Positions 39,511 through 47,810 of a stretch of 64,000 nt of DNA are shown here, in pieces (position 1 is the stretch's first letter; each line of letters opens with the position of its first letter). The DNA comes from an uncultured beta proteobacterium. Its GTDB lineage: Bacteria; Pseudomonadota; Gammaproteobacteria; Burkholderiales; Burkholderiaceae_C. The translations under genes were made by a program, and so were the position numbers. The stretch is taken from contig CAJAVE010000214.1 in assembly GCA_903945325.1 (NCBI GenBank), positions 1 through 64,000 of the forward strand. The letters are read 5' to 3'. The notes under the pieces are model-generated. The model was not told the origin of the DNA, made no database searches, and worked only from the letters and a program-made list of their open reading frames with translations.

Positions 39511-41441
39511 TTCAAAGACACCACGCGCAACACTTCCTGCGCGTACGCTTCCAGCTTCTTCGCCCCCATTCCGCTAATCCCCTGCAGGTCGTCCAGGGTT
39601 TGCGGAGCGCGTTTGGCAATGGCAGCCAACGTCGCATCATGAAAAATCACGTAGGCAGGCAGATTGTGCTCACGCGCAACCTCGGCGCGCCATGCCTTGA
39701 GCGCCGCGTATCGGATTAATCCTTCACCGTCCAGTGCAATCGGCGCCTTGATCGCCGCGGTCCCCGCGCCCGAACGCTTGGTCTTGCGGCTGGCCGGGGT
39801 GGATACCGATTCGCGCAGTTGCACCGATAGTTCGCCTCGCAACACGGAGCGGGACACCTCGGTGAGCTGCAAAGTGTTGAACGCCTGCGCATCCACTGCC
39901 ACGGCGCCCAAGGCAATCAGCTGGCGCAACACCCCCCGCAACTGAATCTCGCTGAAATCCGCGCCAATGCCAAAGGTGCTCAGCGCGGTGTGGCCGTATT
40001 GCGTGACCTTTTCAGTCGTTTTGCCGCGCAGGATGTCCATCACATGCCCGGCGCCAAACGACATACCGCTGGACTGCTGGATCCGGTAAATGGTGCTGAG
40101 CAGCTTGCGCGCGGCATCCGTGCCGTCCCAGACTTCGGGCGGATTCAAACAGTTGTCGCAATTTCTGCACCGGTACTGGGGGCCGTCACCCAGCTGTTCC
40201 CCAAAATACGCCAGCAAGCGCACCCGGCGGCAGTCGGTGGCTTCGGCCAGGCCGAGCAGGGCGTCGAGCTTGCCGCGCAAGCCTTGCTTGAACTCTTCGC
40301 CCGCCGGGCTTTCGTCAATCATGCGGCGCTGATTCACCACGTCCTGCAGGCCATAGGCCATCCAGGCGTAGGCCGGCAGACCGTCGCGCCCGGCCCTGCC
40401 GGTTTCCTGGTAGTAGCCCTCGATGTTCTTGGGCATGTCCAGGTGGGCCACAAAGCGCACATCGGGCTTGTCGATGCCCATGCCAAAGGCAATCGTGGCG
40501 ACCATCACCACGCCGTCTTCACGCAGAAAACGGTTTTGGTGGTCCTGGCGCACCCGGCTGTCCAGCCCGGCGTGGTAGGGCAAGGCGTTGATGCCGGCAT
40601 TCACCAGGGTCTGAGCCACATCCTCCACCCGTTTGCGCGACTGGCAGTAGACGATGCCCGCGTCGCCCTCGTGCTCGCGCTCGATGAAGCGCAACAATTG
40701 CTGCACCGCTTCACGCTTTTCGACAATCGTGTATCGGATGTTGGGGCGGTCAAAGCTGCTGACAAAGGCGCGGGCGTCCTGCAGTTGCAATCGTTCAAGG
40801 ATGTCCGCTTGCGTCAGGTCGTCCGCCGTGGCGGTCAGCGCCATGCGTGGCACACCGGCAAAGCGCTCGTGCAAAACCGTGAGTGCCCGGTATTCGGGCC
40901 GGAAGTCGTGGCCCCACTGGCTCACGCAATGCGCCTCGTCAATGGCAAACAGGCTGAGTAAGCCGCGCTCAAACAGGGAGTCGAGCAAGGCCAGAAACCG
41001 CGGATTGGTGACCCGTTCGGGCGCGGCGTACAACAGCGTGATATCGCCGCGCAGCAGGCGCTGCTCAACCTGATAAGCCTCGTCGTTGGTCAATGTGGAG
41101 TTCAAAAAAGCGGCGCTGACGCCCGCTTCATGCAGCGCGCCCACCTGGTCGTGCATCAGCGCAATCAGGGGGGAAACGACGATGCTGATGCCCAGCCCCG
41201 CACGCTGGCGGGCGATAGCCGGAATCTGGTAACACAGCGATTTGCCACCACCGGTGGGCATCAGCACCAGTGCGTCGCCGCCATTGGCCACATGCTCGAT
41301 GATGGCCTGCTGCGGGCCACGAAATTGCGCGTATCCAAACACTTCTTCCAGGATGGCGTGGCAGGTCTGACTGGAGGTGGCGGAAGAATGTGCTATCAAA
41401 ATACTAGCTGCTTGCGCAATGGTTACGGGGCCTTGAGCCAA
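39492..41441 (-). CDS. recQ: ATP-dependent DNA helicase RecQ
   Basis: Helicase of up to 649 aa that unwinds DNA at stalled forks. Motif I PTGGGKSLCYQIP, DEAH-box DEAHCVSQWGHDFRPEY, and motif VI QETGRAGRDG are intact. The zinc-binding RQC region has the cysteine set C-x(15-25)-CRNCDNC. A C-terminal HRDC domain ends the protein (LPAYVIFHDATLAAIAKRAP). The first ~20 residues (MAQGPVTIAQAASILIAHSS) are translated from copy 5 of the dispersed repeat, so either the start lies inside the repeat or a TTG slightly downstream is used. The family core begins around ILEEVFGYAQFRG. Confidence 0.93.
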   Translation of the reverse strand: MAQGPVTIAQAASILIAHSSATSSQTCHAILEEVFGYAQFRGPQQAIIEHVANGGDALVLMPTGGGKSLCYQIPAIARQRAGLGISIVVSPLIALMHDQVGALHEAGVSAAFLNSTLTNDEAYQVEQRLLRGDITLLYAAPERVTNPRFLALLDSLFERGLLSLFAIDEAHCVSQWGHDFRPEYRALTVLHERFAGVPRMALTATADDLTQADILERLQLQDARAFVSSFDRPNIRYTIVEKREAVQQLLRFIEREHEGDAGIVYCQSRKRVEDVAQTLVNAGINALPYHAGLDSRVRQDHQNRFLREDGVVMVATIAFGMGIDKPDVRFVAHLDMPKNIEGYYQETGRAGRDGLPAYAWMAYGLQDVVNQRRMIDESPAGEEFKQGLRGKLDALLGLAEATDCRRVRLLAYFGEQLGDGPQYRCRNCDNCLNPPEVWDGTDAARKLLSTIYRIQQSSGMSFGAGHVMDILRGKTTEKVTQYGHTALSTFGIGADFSEIQLRGVLRQLIALGAVAVDAQAFNTLQLTEVSRSVLRGELSVQLRESVSTPASRKTKRSGAGTAAIKAPIALDGEGLIRYAALKAWRAEVAREHNLPAYVIFHDATLAAIAKRAPQTLDDLQGISGMGAKKLEAYAQEVLRVVSLNYAAEP

Positions 41442-41452
41442 AAAAGACCTAT
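41391..41452 (+). repeat. Dispersed ~60-bp repeat, copy 5 (recQ start region)
   Basis: Contains GTGCTATCAAAATAC, TAGCTGCTTGCGCA (exact core), and ACGGGGCCTTGAGCC. On the minus strand it supplies the recQ ATG at 41439-41441 and the first residues. It also lies upstream of the first SAH riboswitch. Confidence 0.75.
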
Positions 41453-41524
41453 AGAACTGGGTCGAAGCCCGGTTGGATGCGCCCTATTGTCAGGCACACC
41501 CCACCCGCTGCACTAAAATTGCGC

Positions 41525-41607
41525 ATCCCAAGGAGCGCTGCAGCGTCCTGGCGCTGCGTTCGCAGGCTGCCAAAGGTCGCCAGGCTTGGGTTTGCCAACC
41601 GCGCTCA
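41525..41607 (+). ncRNA. SAH riboswitch 1 (upstream of homocysteine-binding methionine synthase gene)
   Basis: Matches the S-adenosylhomocysteine riboswitch pattern: CCCAAGGAGCGCTGCAGC at the 5' side, CCAGGCTTGGG closing the first stem, and CAACCGCGCTCAC pairing GCGCTC back with GAGCGC. The 3' strand of that stem overlaps GCTCACTT (41603-41610), which can instead pair with AAGTGAGC (41622-41629) just before the start codon. SAH binding would therefore free the ribosome binding site and switch the gene on, as known for this class. Confidence 0.88.
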
Positions 41608-41637
41608 CTTGTCTACCGAGAAAGTGAGCCGCCGACT

Positions 41638-42714
41638 ATGAAATCCGTCACCTACACCCGCGCCCAGGCCCTGCCCGGCATTTTGGCCCAACGCATTGCC
41701 ATTTTGGACGGTGCCATGGGCACCATGATCCAGCGCTTCAAGCTCGGCGAAGCGCAGTACCGTGGCGAGGGTTACACCGGCCCCGGCAGCCAGGGTGACC
41801 GGTTCAAAGACTTCCCGCGCGACGTCAAAGGCAACAACGAGTTGCTCAGCATCACCCGCCCCGACGTCATCAGTGACATCCATGAGCGCTATCTGGCCGC
41901 TGGTGCCGACCTGATCGAGACCAATACCTTCGGCGCCACCACCGTAGCCCAGGCCGACTACGGCATGGAAGACCTGGCAGTGGAGATGAATTTGGCGTCG
42001 GCTCGCTTGGCACGGGCGGCCTGCGACAAGTTCTCCACCCCCGACAAACCGCGCTTTGTGGCTGGTGCCGTGGGCCCCACACCCAAAACGGCCAGCATCA
42101 GCCCCGATGTGAACGACCCCGGCGCCCGCAACGTCACCTTTGAAGAGCTGCGCCAAGCCTACTACGACCAGGTGAAAGCGCTGATCGAGGGCGGCAGCGA
42201 CGTGCTGCTGGTGGAAACCATCTTCGACACGCTCAACGCCAAGGCGGCGCTGTTTGCAATTGACGAATACTTTGAGGCCAGCGGCGAGCGCCTGCCCATC
42301 ATCATCAGCGGCACGGTGACCGATGCATCCGGGCGCATCCTGTCCGGCCAGACCGTCACTGCGTTCTGGCACAGCGTGCGCCACGCCCAGCCGCTGGCCA
42401 TTGGCCTGAACTGCGCCTTGGGCGCAGCGCTGATGCGCCCCTATATCCAGGAACTCAACCGCGCCGCGCCCGACACCTTCATCAGCTGCTACCCCAATGC
42501 AGGCCTGCCCAACCCCATGAGCGACACCGGCTTTGATGAAACCCCGGATGTGACCAGCCGACTGGTACGTGAATTTGCCGCCGAAGGATTGGTAAATATT
42601 GTGGGGGGGTGCTGCGGCACTACACCCGACCACATTGGCGCCATTGCCCATGCCGTTGCACCGCTGACCGGACGCGCCGTGCAGCGCAACTACTTCTACA
42701 AAGAAGCGGCTTGA
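41638..42714 (+). CDS. metH: Methionine synthase, homocysteine-binding module
   Basis: Homocysteine S-methyltransferase module of cobalamin-dependent methionine synthase as a separate 358-aa protein starting [14 protein letters not shown]. The zinc ligands are present: C259 in GLNCALGA and C325/C326 in [10 protein letters not shown]. It lacks the folate, B12 and activation domains, which are encoded 0.8 kb downstream at 43526. The gene is preceded by an SAH riboswitch. The split arrangement requires the two proteins to assemble for the methyl transfer from methylcobalamin to homocysteine. A cyclic-nucleotide-binding-domain gene lies between the halves on the opposite strand. Confidence 0.94.
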   Translation: MKSVTYTRAQALPGILAQRIAILDGAMGTMIQRFKLGEAQYRGEGYTGPGSQGDRFKDFPRDVKGNNELLSITRPDVISDIHERYLAAGADLIETNTFGATTVAQADYGMEDLAVEMNLASARLARAACDKFSTPDKPRFVAGAVGPTPKTASISPDVNDPGARNVTFEELRQAYYDQVKALIEGGSDVLLVETIFDTLNAKAALFAIDEYFEASGERLPIIISGTVTDASGRILSGQTVTAFWHSVRHAQPLAIGLNCALGAALMRPYIQELNRAAPDTFISCYPNAGLPNPMSDTGFDETPDVTSRLVREFAAEGLVNIVGGCCGTTPDHIGAIAHAVAPLTGRAVQRNYFYKEAA

Positions 42715-42757
42715 CGAAGTGCCTGGGGGCGGCCGTTGGCTCCACTGGGGTCTACGC

Positions 42758-43324
42758 CTACCTTCTTGGCGCGCTCAGCAGGGCGTCGATTTCCAGTTGC
42801 ATGGCCTTGGCCAGCTTGGCATAGAGGCGCAGCTTGCGGGCGTTGTCGCGCAGGCGCTCCGCCAGCCGCGCGGCAATGGCCAGCAAAAGCTTTGAGCCAA
42901 TGCGGGGCTCCGCATTGATCAAGCCCTCGAATGATTCGCGCGTCAGAATGGCGCACAGCGAATCGGAACTGGTGGTGCAGGAGGCTGATCGCGGTTCGCG
43001 GTCCACCAAGCCCACTTCCCCTATCAGGCTGCCCGGACCAAGGACTCCGATGGTGAGAGGTTCAGTACGGCTGACGGTAACACTCTCCACCACCACCTCG
43101 CCTTCCAGCAACAAAGCCATAAAGCCCTCGTCAGCCGCATCGCCTTCGCGTATGAATGTGGTGTTGGCGGGAATGAACTGCGGACTCATGTAGCCCACAA
43201 CCACGCGCGCTTCGTCCATGGTCAGATGCATCAGCGCACTGGGCGCGGTCAATAACTCGGCCGCACGCTCAAACGCCCAAACGCGTTCGTCCGACGGTTT
43301 CTCTTCTTCTGGGGACATGACCAT
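42758..43324 (-). CDS. Cyclic nucleotide-binding domain protein without HTH
   Basis: Product of 188 aa from MVMSPEEEKPSDER at 43324; MSPEEE two codons later is equally possible. The central part (about residues 45-150) is a cNMP-binding beta-roll: FIREGDAADEGFMALLLEGEV, then GPGSLIGEVGLVDREPRSAS, which is the phosphate-binding cassette position. It ends in helices (ARLAERLRDNARKLRLY) and lacks a Crp-type DNA-binding helix-turn-helix. It is antisense between the two methionine synthase genes. It may be a cAMP sensor acting on a partner protein; the class III cyclase at 21.5 kb could provide the ligand. Confidence 0.85.
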   Translation of the reverse strand: MVMSPEEEKPSDERVWAFERAAELLTAPSALMHLTMDEARVVVGYMSPQFIPANTTFIREGDAADEGFMALLLEGEVVVESVTVSRTEPLTIGVLGPGSLIGEVGLVDREPRSASCTTSSDSLCAILTRESFEGLINAEPRIGSKLLLAIAARLAERLRDNARKLRLYAKLAKAMQLEIDALLSAPRR

Positions 43325-43427
43325 GGTGCGCGACTCCAAACCCTGCAGGTGACAACTGCTTCACGGGATGAAAACCAATGGTAAACCACACCGCGCGATT
43401 GCCACTCGGGTTCTCCCTTAAAATCCG

Positions 43428-43497
43428 GGTATCCAAGGAGCGTTGCAGCGGTCACACAGTGGTCCCGTCAGGCTTGGATGTCCCAACGACGCTCACC
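43428..43497 (+). ncRNA. SAH riboswitch 2 (upstream of B12-binding methionine synthase gene)
   Basis: Second copy of the SAH aptamer: ATCCAAGGAGCGTTGCAGC, then GTCAGGCTTGGAT, then CAACGACGCTCACC. Stem ATCCAAG/CTTGGAT closes the aptamer and GAGCGT pairs with ACGCTC. TCACCTG (43493-43499) can alternatively pair with CAGGTGA (43514-43520), which contains the Shine-Dalgarno sequence of the downstream gene. Binding of SAH would favour the aptamer and release the ribosome site. Confidence 0.9.
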
Positions 43498-43513
43498 TGC
43501 CCGTGTTTTTTTA

Positions 43514-43520
43514 CAGGTGA
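43514..43520 (+). promoter_or_regulatory. Shine-Dalgarno sequence sequestered by riboswitch 2 stem
   Basis: CAGGTGA lies 6 bp before the ATG at 43526 and decides that start over the in-frame ATG at 43478, which lies inside the aptamer. It is complementary over 7 bp to 43493-43499 at the 3' edge of the aptamer, forming the expression platform. Confidence 0.7.
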
Positions 43521-43525
43521 GATGC

Positions 43526-46330
43526 ATGTCTTCCAACCCCGCTATGTCTGTTGCGCCCATGATGCTGTCCGGTCTGGAGCCGGTCACCATCGATGGTAAT
43601 TCCCTGTTCGTCAACATCGGCGAGCGTACCAATGTGACGGGCTCCAAGGCCTTCGCCCGCATGATCCTGAGCGGCGACTTCGAGCAGGCCCTGGCCGTAG
43701 CACGTCAGCAGGTGGAAAACGGCGCCCAGGTCATCGACATCAACATGGACGAGGCCATGCTGGACAGCCAGGCTGCCATGGTGCGTTTTCTCAATTTGAT
43801 AGCGTCCGAGCCCGATATTTCGCGGGTTCCAGTCATGATCGACTCCAGCAAATGGAGCGTCATCGAGGCCGGTCTGCGCTGCGTGCAGGGCAAGGGTATC
43901 GTCAACTCCATCAGCATGAAGGAGGGCGAGGACGCCTTTCGCCAGCAGGCCAAGCTGGTGCGCCGCTACGGTGCCGCCGCCGTGGTGATGGCCTTTGACG
44001 AAAAAGGCCAGGCCGACACCTACCAGCGCAAGATCGAGATTTGCGAGCGCGCCTACCGCATCCTGGTCGACGAGGTGGGTTTTCCGCCCGAAGACATCAT
44101 CTTCGACCCCAATATCTTCGCTATTGCCACCGGCATCGAAGAACACAACAACTACGCGGTGGACTTCATTGAGGCCACCCGCTGGATCAAGCAGAACCTG
44201 CCGGGCGCCAAGGTCAGCGGCGGCGTGTCGAATGTGAGCTTTTCCTTCCGCGGCAACGACCCGGTGCGCGAAGCCATCCACACTGTGTTCCTGTACCACG
44301 CGATTGCCGCAGGCATGGACATGGGCATCGTCAACGCCGGCATGGTGGGCGTCTACGACGACCTGGAGCCGGTGCTGCGCGAGCGAGTAGAAGATGTGGT
44401 GCTGAACCGCCGGGATGACGCGGGTGAACGCCTGGTCGAAGTCGCAGAGACCGCCAAAAGCGGCGCCAAGGACGAGAGCAAAAAACTGGAATGGCGCGGC
44501 ACGCCCGATGTCCCAGTCTCTGTAGGCCAGCGCCTGAGTCACGCCATGGTGCATGGCATCACCGACTTCATCACCGAAGACACGGAAGAGGCCTACCGTG
44601 CCATCCTGGCTACTGGCGGACGCCCGCTGCATGTGATTGAAGGCCCTTTGATGGATGGCATGAACATCGTGGGCGACCTGTTTGGTCAGGGCAAGATGTT
44701 CCTGCCGCAGGTGGTCAAAAGCGCGCGGGTGATGAAGCAAGCCGTGGCGCACCTGATTCCCTACATTGAAGAAGAAAAGCGCCTGGACGAAGCGGCGGGT
44801 CGCGATGTCAAGAGCAAGGGAAAGATCGTCATTGCCACGGTCAAGGGAGACGTGCACGACATTGGCAAGAACATCGTCACCGTGGTTCTGCAGTGCAACA
44901 ACTTTGACGTGGTCAATATGGGCGTGATGGTGCCGGCCCATGAGGTTCTGGCCCGTGCCAAGGCCGAGGGGGCCGACATCATTGGTCTGTCGGGCCTGAT
45001 CACGCCCAGCCTGGAAGAGATGCAGTATGTGGCGGGTGAAATGCAGAAGGACGACTATTTCCGCATGAAGAAAATCCCACTGCTGATTGGCGGCGCCACC
45101 ACCAGTCGCGTGCACACCGCCGTGCGCATTGCGCCGCACTACGAAGGCCCAGTGGCCTACGTGCCCGACGCCTCCCGCAGCGTGGGCGTGGCGCAGAGCC
45201 TGCTGGGTGACGGTGCAGCGCAGTTCATTGACGAACTGAACAAAGACTACGACAAGGTGCGCCACCAGCACGCCAACAAGAAGCAGACGCCGCTGTGGAG
45301 CCTGGAACGGGCCCGCGCCAACAGGACCGTGGTGGACTGGAGCACCTACCAGCCGACAGTGCCGAAGTTCATTGGCCGACGGGTATTCAAGAATTTCGAC
45401 CTGGGCGAGCTGGCCCAGTACATCGACTGGGGACCCTTCTTCCAGACCTGGGATCTGGCGGGCCCCTTCCCTGCCATCCTGGATGACGCCGTGGTGGGTG
45501 CCGAGGCCAGAAAAGTCTACGCCGACGGCCAGGCCATGCTGAAGAAAATCGTGGATGGCCGCTGGCTCACCGCCAACGCGGTCGTGGCCCTGTACCCGGC
45601 CAACAACGTGGACGGCGACGACATCGCTTTCTACTTCGATGAGACCCGCAGCCAGCGCGCCATGACATGGTGCGGACTGCGCCAGCAGACCGAAAAGCAA
45701 ATAGTCGATGGCAAGCAGATGCCCAGCCGCTGCCTGGCCGATTTCGTGGCCCCAGGATCCGCTATTCATTCAGGAGCTGCTTACGCAAGCTCCACGGGGG
45801 CTGCAGGCCAAATAGGCACTAAAATAGCCGACTATGCGGGCCTGTTTGCCGTGACTGCCGGTATTGGCACCGACAAGCGCGCACAGGCCTTTGAGGCCGC
45901 CCACGACGACTACTCGTCCATCCTGCTCAAGTCCCTGGCCGACCGCCTGGCCGAAGCGTTTGCCGAATGCCTTCATAAAAAGGTGCGCACCGATCTGTGG
46001 GGCTACGCGGCGCAGGAGACGTTGGGCACTGACGCCCTGATTGCCGAGAAGTACCAGGGCATCCGCCCGGCCCCTGGCTACCCCGCTTGCCCTGACCACA
46101 GCGCCAAGCAGGACATGTTTGCCCTGTTGCAGTGCGAAGAGATTGGCATGGGCCTGACGGAGAGCCTGGCCATGACACCCGCCGCCAGCGTTTGCGGCTT
46201 CTACATCGCCCACCCGGACAGTACCTACTTCAGCGTGGGCAAGATTGGGGATGACCAGGTGCAGGACCTGGCGCGACGGCGCAATATGGACCGCGGTGCA
46301 CTGCAAAGGTTGTTGGCACCAAACCTCTAA
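43526..46330 (+). CDS. metH: Methionine synthase, folate/cobalamin/activation modules
   Basis: Remaining part of cobalamin-dependent methionine synthase (934 aa). The pterin-binding barrel begins [16 protein letters not shown] (about residues 27-300). The B12 domain has [13 protein letters not shown], with H444 as the lower cobalt ligand, and [13 protein letters not shown]. The SAM-binding activation domain ends the protein, with [15 protein letters not shown]. At about residues 745-768 ([13 protein letters not shown] onward) is a ~20-residue segment, absent from the E. coli enzyme as I recall it, that corresponds exactly to copy 6 of the dispersed repeat. It sits just inside the activation domain after LADFVAP. 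The frame is open throughout. Confidence 0.95.
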   Translation: MSSNPAMSVAPMMLSGLEPVTIDGNSLFVNIGERTNVTGSKAFARMILSGDFEQALAVARQQVENGAQVIDINMDEAMLDSQAAMVRFLNLIASEPDISRVPVMIDSSKWSVIEAGLRCVQGKGIVNSISMKEGEDAFRQQAKLVRRYGAAAVVMAFDEKGQADTYQRKIEICERAYRILVDEVGFPPEDIIFDPNIFAIATGIEEHNNYAVDFIEATRWIKQNLPGAKVSGGVSNVSFSFRGNDPVREAIHTVFLYHAIAAGMDMGIVNAGMVGVYDDLEPVLRERVEDVVLNRRDDAGERLVEVAETAKSGAKDESKKLEWRGTPDVPVSVGQRLSHAMVHGITDFITEDTEEAYRAILATGGRPLHVIEGPLMDGMNIVGDLFGQGKMFLPQVVKSARVMKQAVAHLIPYIEEEKRLDEAAGRDVKSKGKIVIATVKGDVHDIGKNIVTVVLQCNNFDVVNMGVMVPAHEVLARAKAEGADIIGLSGLITPSLEEMQYVAGEMQKDDYFRMKKIPLLIGGATTSRVHTAVRIAPHYEGPVAYVPDASRSVGVAQSLLGDGAAQFIDELNKDYDKVRHQHANKKQTPLWSLERARANRTVVDWSTYQPTVPKFIGRRVFKNFDLGELAQYIDWGPFFQTWDLAGPFPAILDDAVVGAEARKVYADGQAMLKKIVDGRWLTANAVVALYPANNVDGDDIAFYFDETRSQRAMTWCGLRQQTEKQIVDGKQMPSRCLADFVAPGSAIHSGAAYASSTGAAGQIGTKIADYAGLFAVTAGIGTDKRAQAFEAAHDDYSSILLKSLADRLAEAFAECLHKKVRTDLWGYAAQETLGTDALIAEKYQGIRPAPGYPACPDHSAKQDMFALLQCEEIGMGLTESLAMTPAASVCGFYIAHPDSTYFSVGKIGDDQVQDLARRRNMDRGALQRLLAPNL
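45760..45829 (+). repeat. Dispersed ~60-bp repeat, copy 6 (inside metH CDS)
   Basis: Contains GCTATTCATTCAGGAGC, then AGCTGCTTACGCA, then ACGGGGGCTGCAGGCC, AAATAGG and a final AAAATAGCC. It lies in frame in the methionine synthase gene and encodes about 20 extra residues in the activation domain. Confidence 0.8.
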
Positions 46331-46412
46331 TCGCCCACATTGCACTGGGCGGGCCAGCCTGATCAGCGGCATCAAGGTGAACCATGCCAGAATCGCCGCC
46401 AGAGGAGTTTCG

Positions 46413-47810
46413 ATGTCATCCCTGTATCTAGACCACTTTGGCCTGACCAAACCGCCGTTTCAAATAACGCCGGATTTGGGATTCTTTTTTTCCGGCGGAC
46501 GCCGGGGTGACATCCTGTCTGCCTTGTTGCATGTCGCGCAGCATGAAGAAGGCATCATGACGTTGGTCGCTGAGGTCGGAAGCGGCAAAACCTTGTTGGC
46601 CCGGCTCATGATCAGCCGCTTGCCCAGCACGATTTGCACGATTTACCTGGCCAACCCGAGCTTTAGCCGCGACGAAATACTGGGCGCCATTGGACGCGAC
46701 CTGGGTCTGACTGATCTGCCCGTTTCGACCGAAGCACGCCTGGCTGCGTTACATAACGAGCTATTGCGCCGCCATGCTGCCGGGCAACGCGTGTTGCTGG
46801 TGATAGACGAGGCGCACGCCATGCCGCCCGAATCGCTGGAGGAGGTCAGGTTGTTGTCCAACCTGGAGACAGAACAACACAAACTTCTCAATATCATGCT
46901 GTTCGGGCAACCCGAGCTGGACGAAACCTTGGCCGACCGCAGGATGCGCCAAGTCCGCGACCGTGTGGTCCACCGTTTCCAGTTGACGGCATTGCCAGCG
47001 GACGAGGCTTCGGCCTATGTCGATCACCGTTTGCGAGCTGCCGGTTGGGTCGGCGGGGCGTTGTTTGCCCCGGCCGCCATGGCCTTGCTCATCAAGGCCT
47101 CAGGAGGGAGGGCGCGGCGAATCAACCTCTTGGCGGACAAAGCCTTGCTCGGTACGTATGCCACTGGCAAGTCCTCGGTGCAAGTCGAACAAGTGCGAAG
47201 CGCCATTGCGGAGTTGCACGATGACATCTCATCGCCACCGCTCTGGCAACATCCGATGCGGCAACGGGTTGTCTGGGGACTGGCCTGCGCGTTGATCTTG
47301 GGCACAGCAGTTTTTTTCTGGATGCGCATGGAGGCTCCAAAATCAGCGATCCAGGTGCCAGCCGCGACTCTTATTCCACCCACGCCCACGCCCGTCGCAC
47401 CTGCGGTGTCCGCTGCGCCAAGAATTTCAGCCGATGCCTCAGCGCGGGCCGCCGCCGTAGCATCACAGGTAACAGCTCCATGGATGGCGGTATTGGAGCC
47501 ATATGTGGAGCGCACCAAAGTGCAACTGCAGGGCGCTGAATTGCAGGGCTATACCATTCAAATCGCTGCGTTACCCCGCGAATCCACCGTGGCAACCTAC
47601 CTCCATTCGGTGGGCCAAAACGTCGATCCCGCCCAAATATATGCCCAACTTAGTCACTACAATGGGAAAGATTTTGTTGCCGTGTTCATCGGTAACTATC
47701 CCAGTATTGTTAAAGCCAACGCGGCGTTGATCGGTTTGCCTGCAGCATTGAAAGCGAACAAGCCAATCGTGAGGACGTGGATCAAAATACGACAGGATCA
47801 ACTATCTTGA
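46413..47810 (+). CDS. mshM: MshM/ExeA-like AAA ATPase with C-terminal SPOR-like domain
   Basis: Product of 465 aa from MSSLYLDHFGLTKPPF at 46413, with AGGAG upstream; longer open frame before it is inside metH. The N-terminal ~270 residues form an ExeA/GspA-type ATPase (Walker A AEVGSGKTLLARL; Walker B LLVIDEAHAMPPE). A membrane helix lies at about 287-306, then a proline/alanine-rich linker. The final ~85 residues (LQGYTIQIAALPRESTVA onward) look like a SPOR peptidoglycan-binding domain. This would anchor the ATPase to the cell wall to open space for the secretin. It is the first gene of the MSHA-type pilus operon. Confidence 0.88.
   Translation: MSSLYLDHFGLTKPPFQITPDLGFFFSGGRRGDILSALLHVAQHEEGIMTLVAEVGSGKTLLARLMISRLPSTICTIYLANPSFSRDEILGAIGRDLGLTDLPVSTEARLAALHNELLRRHAAGQRVLLVIDEAHAMPPESLEEVRLLSNLETEQHKLLNIMLFGQPELDETLADRRMRQVRDRVVHRFQLTALPADEASAYVDHRLRAAGWVGGALFAPAAMALLIKASGGRARRINLLADKALLGTYATGKSSVQVEQVRSAIAELHDDISSPPLWQHPMRQRVVWGLACALILGTAVFFWMRMEAPKSAIQVPAATLIPPTPTPVAPAVSAAPRISADASARAAAVASQVTAPWMAVLEPYVERTKVQLQGAELQGYTIQIAALPRESTVATYLHSVGQNVDPAQIYAQLSHYNGKDFVAVFIGNYPSIVKANAALIGLPAALKANKPIVRTWIKIRQDQLS

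Noticed and set aside
43511-45769. Minus-strand open frame of 752 codons
   Set aside because: It lies opposite the methionine synthase gene. It is His/Val-rich as expected for an antisense shadow of a high-GC gene.
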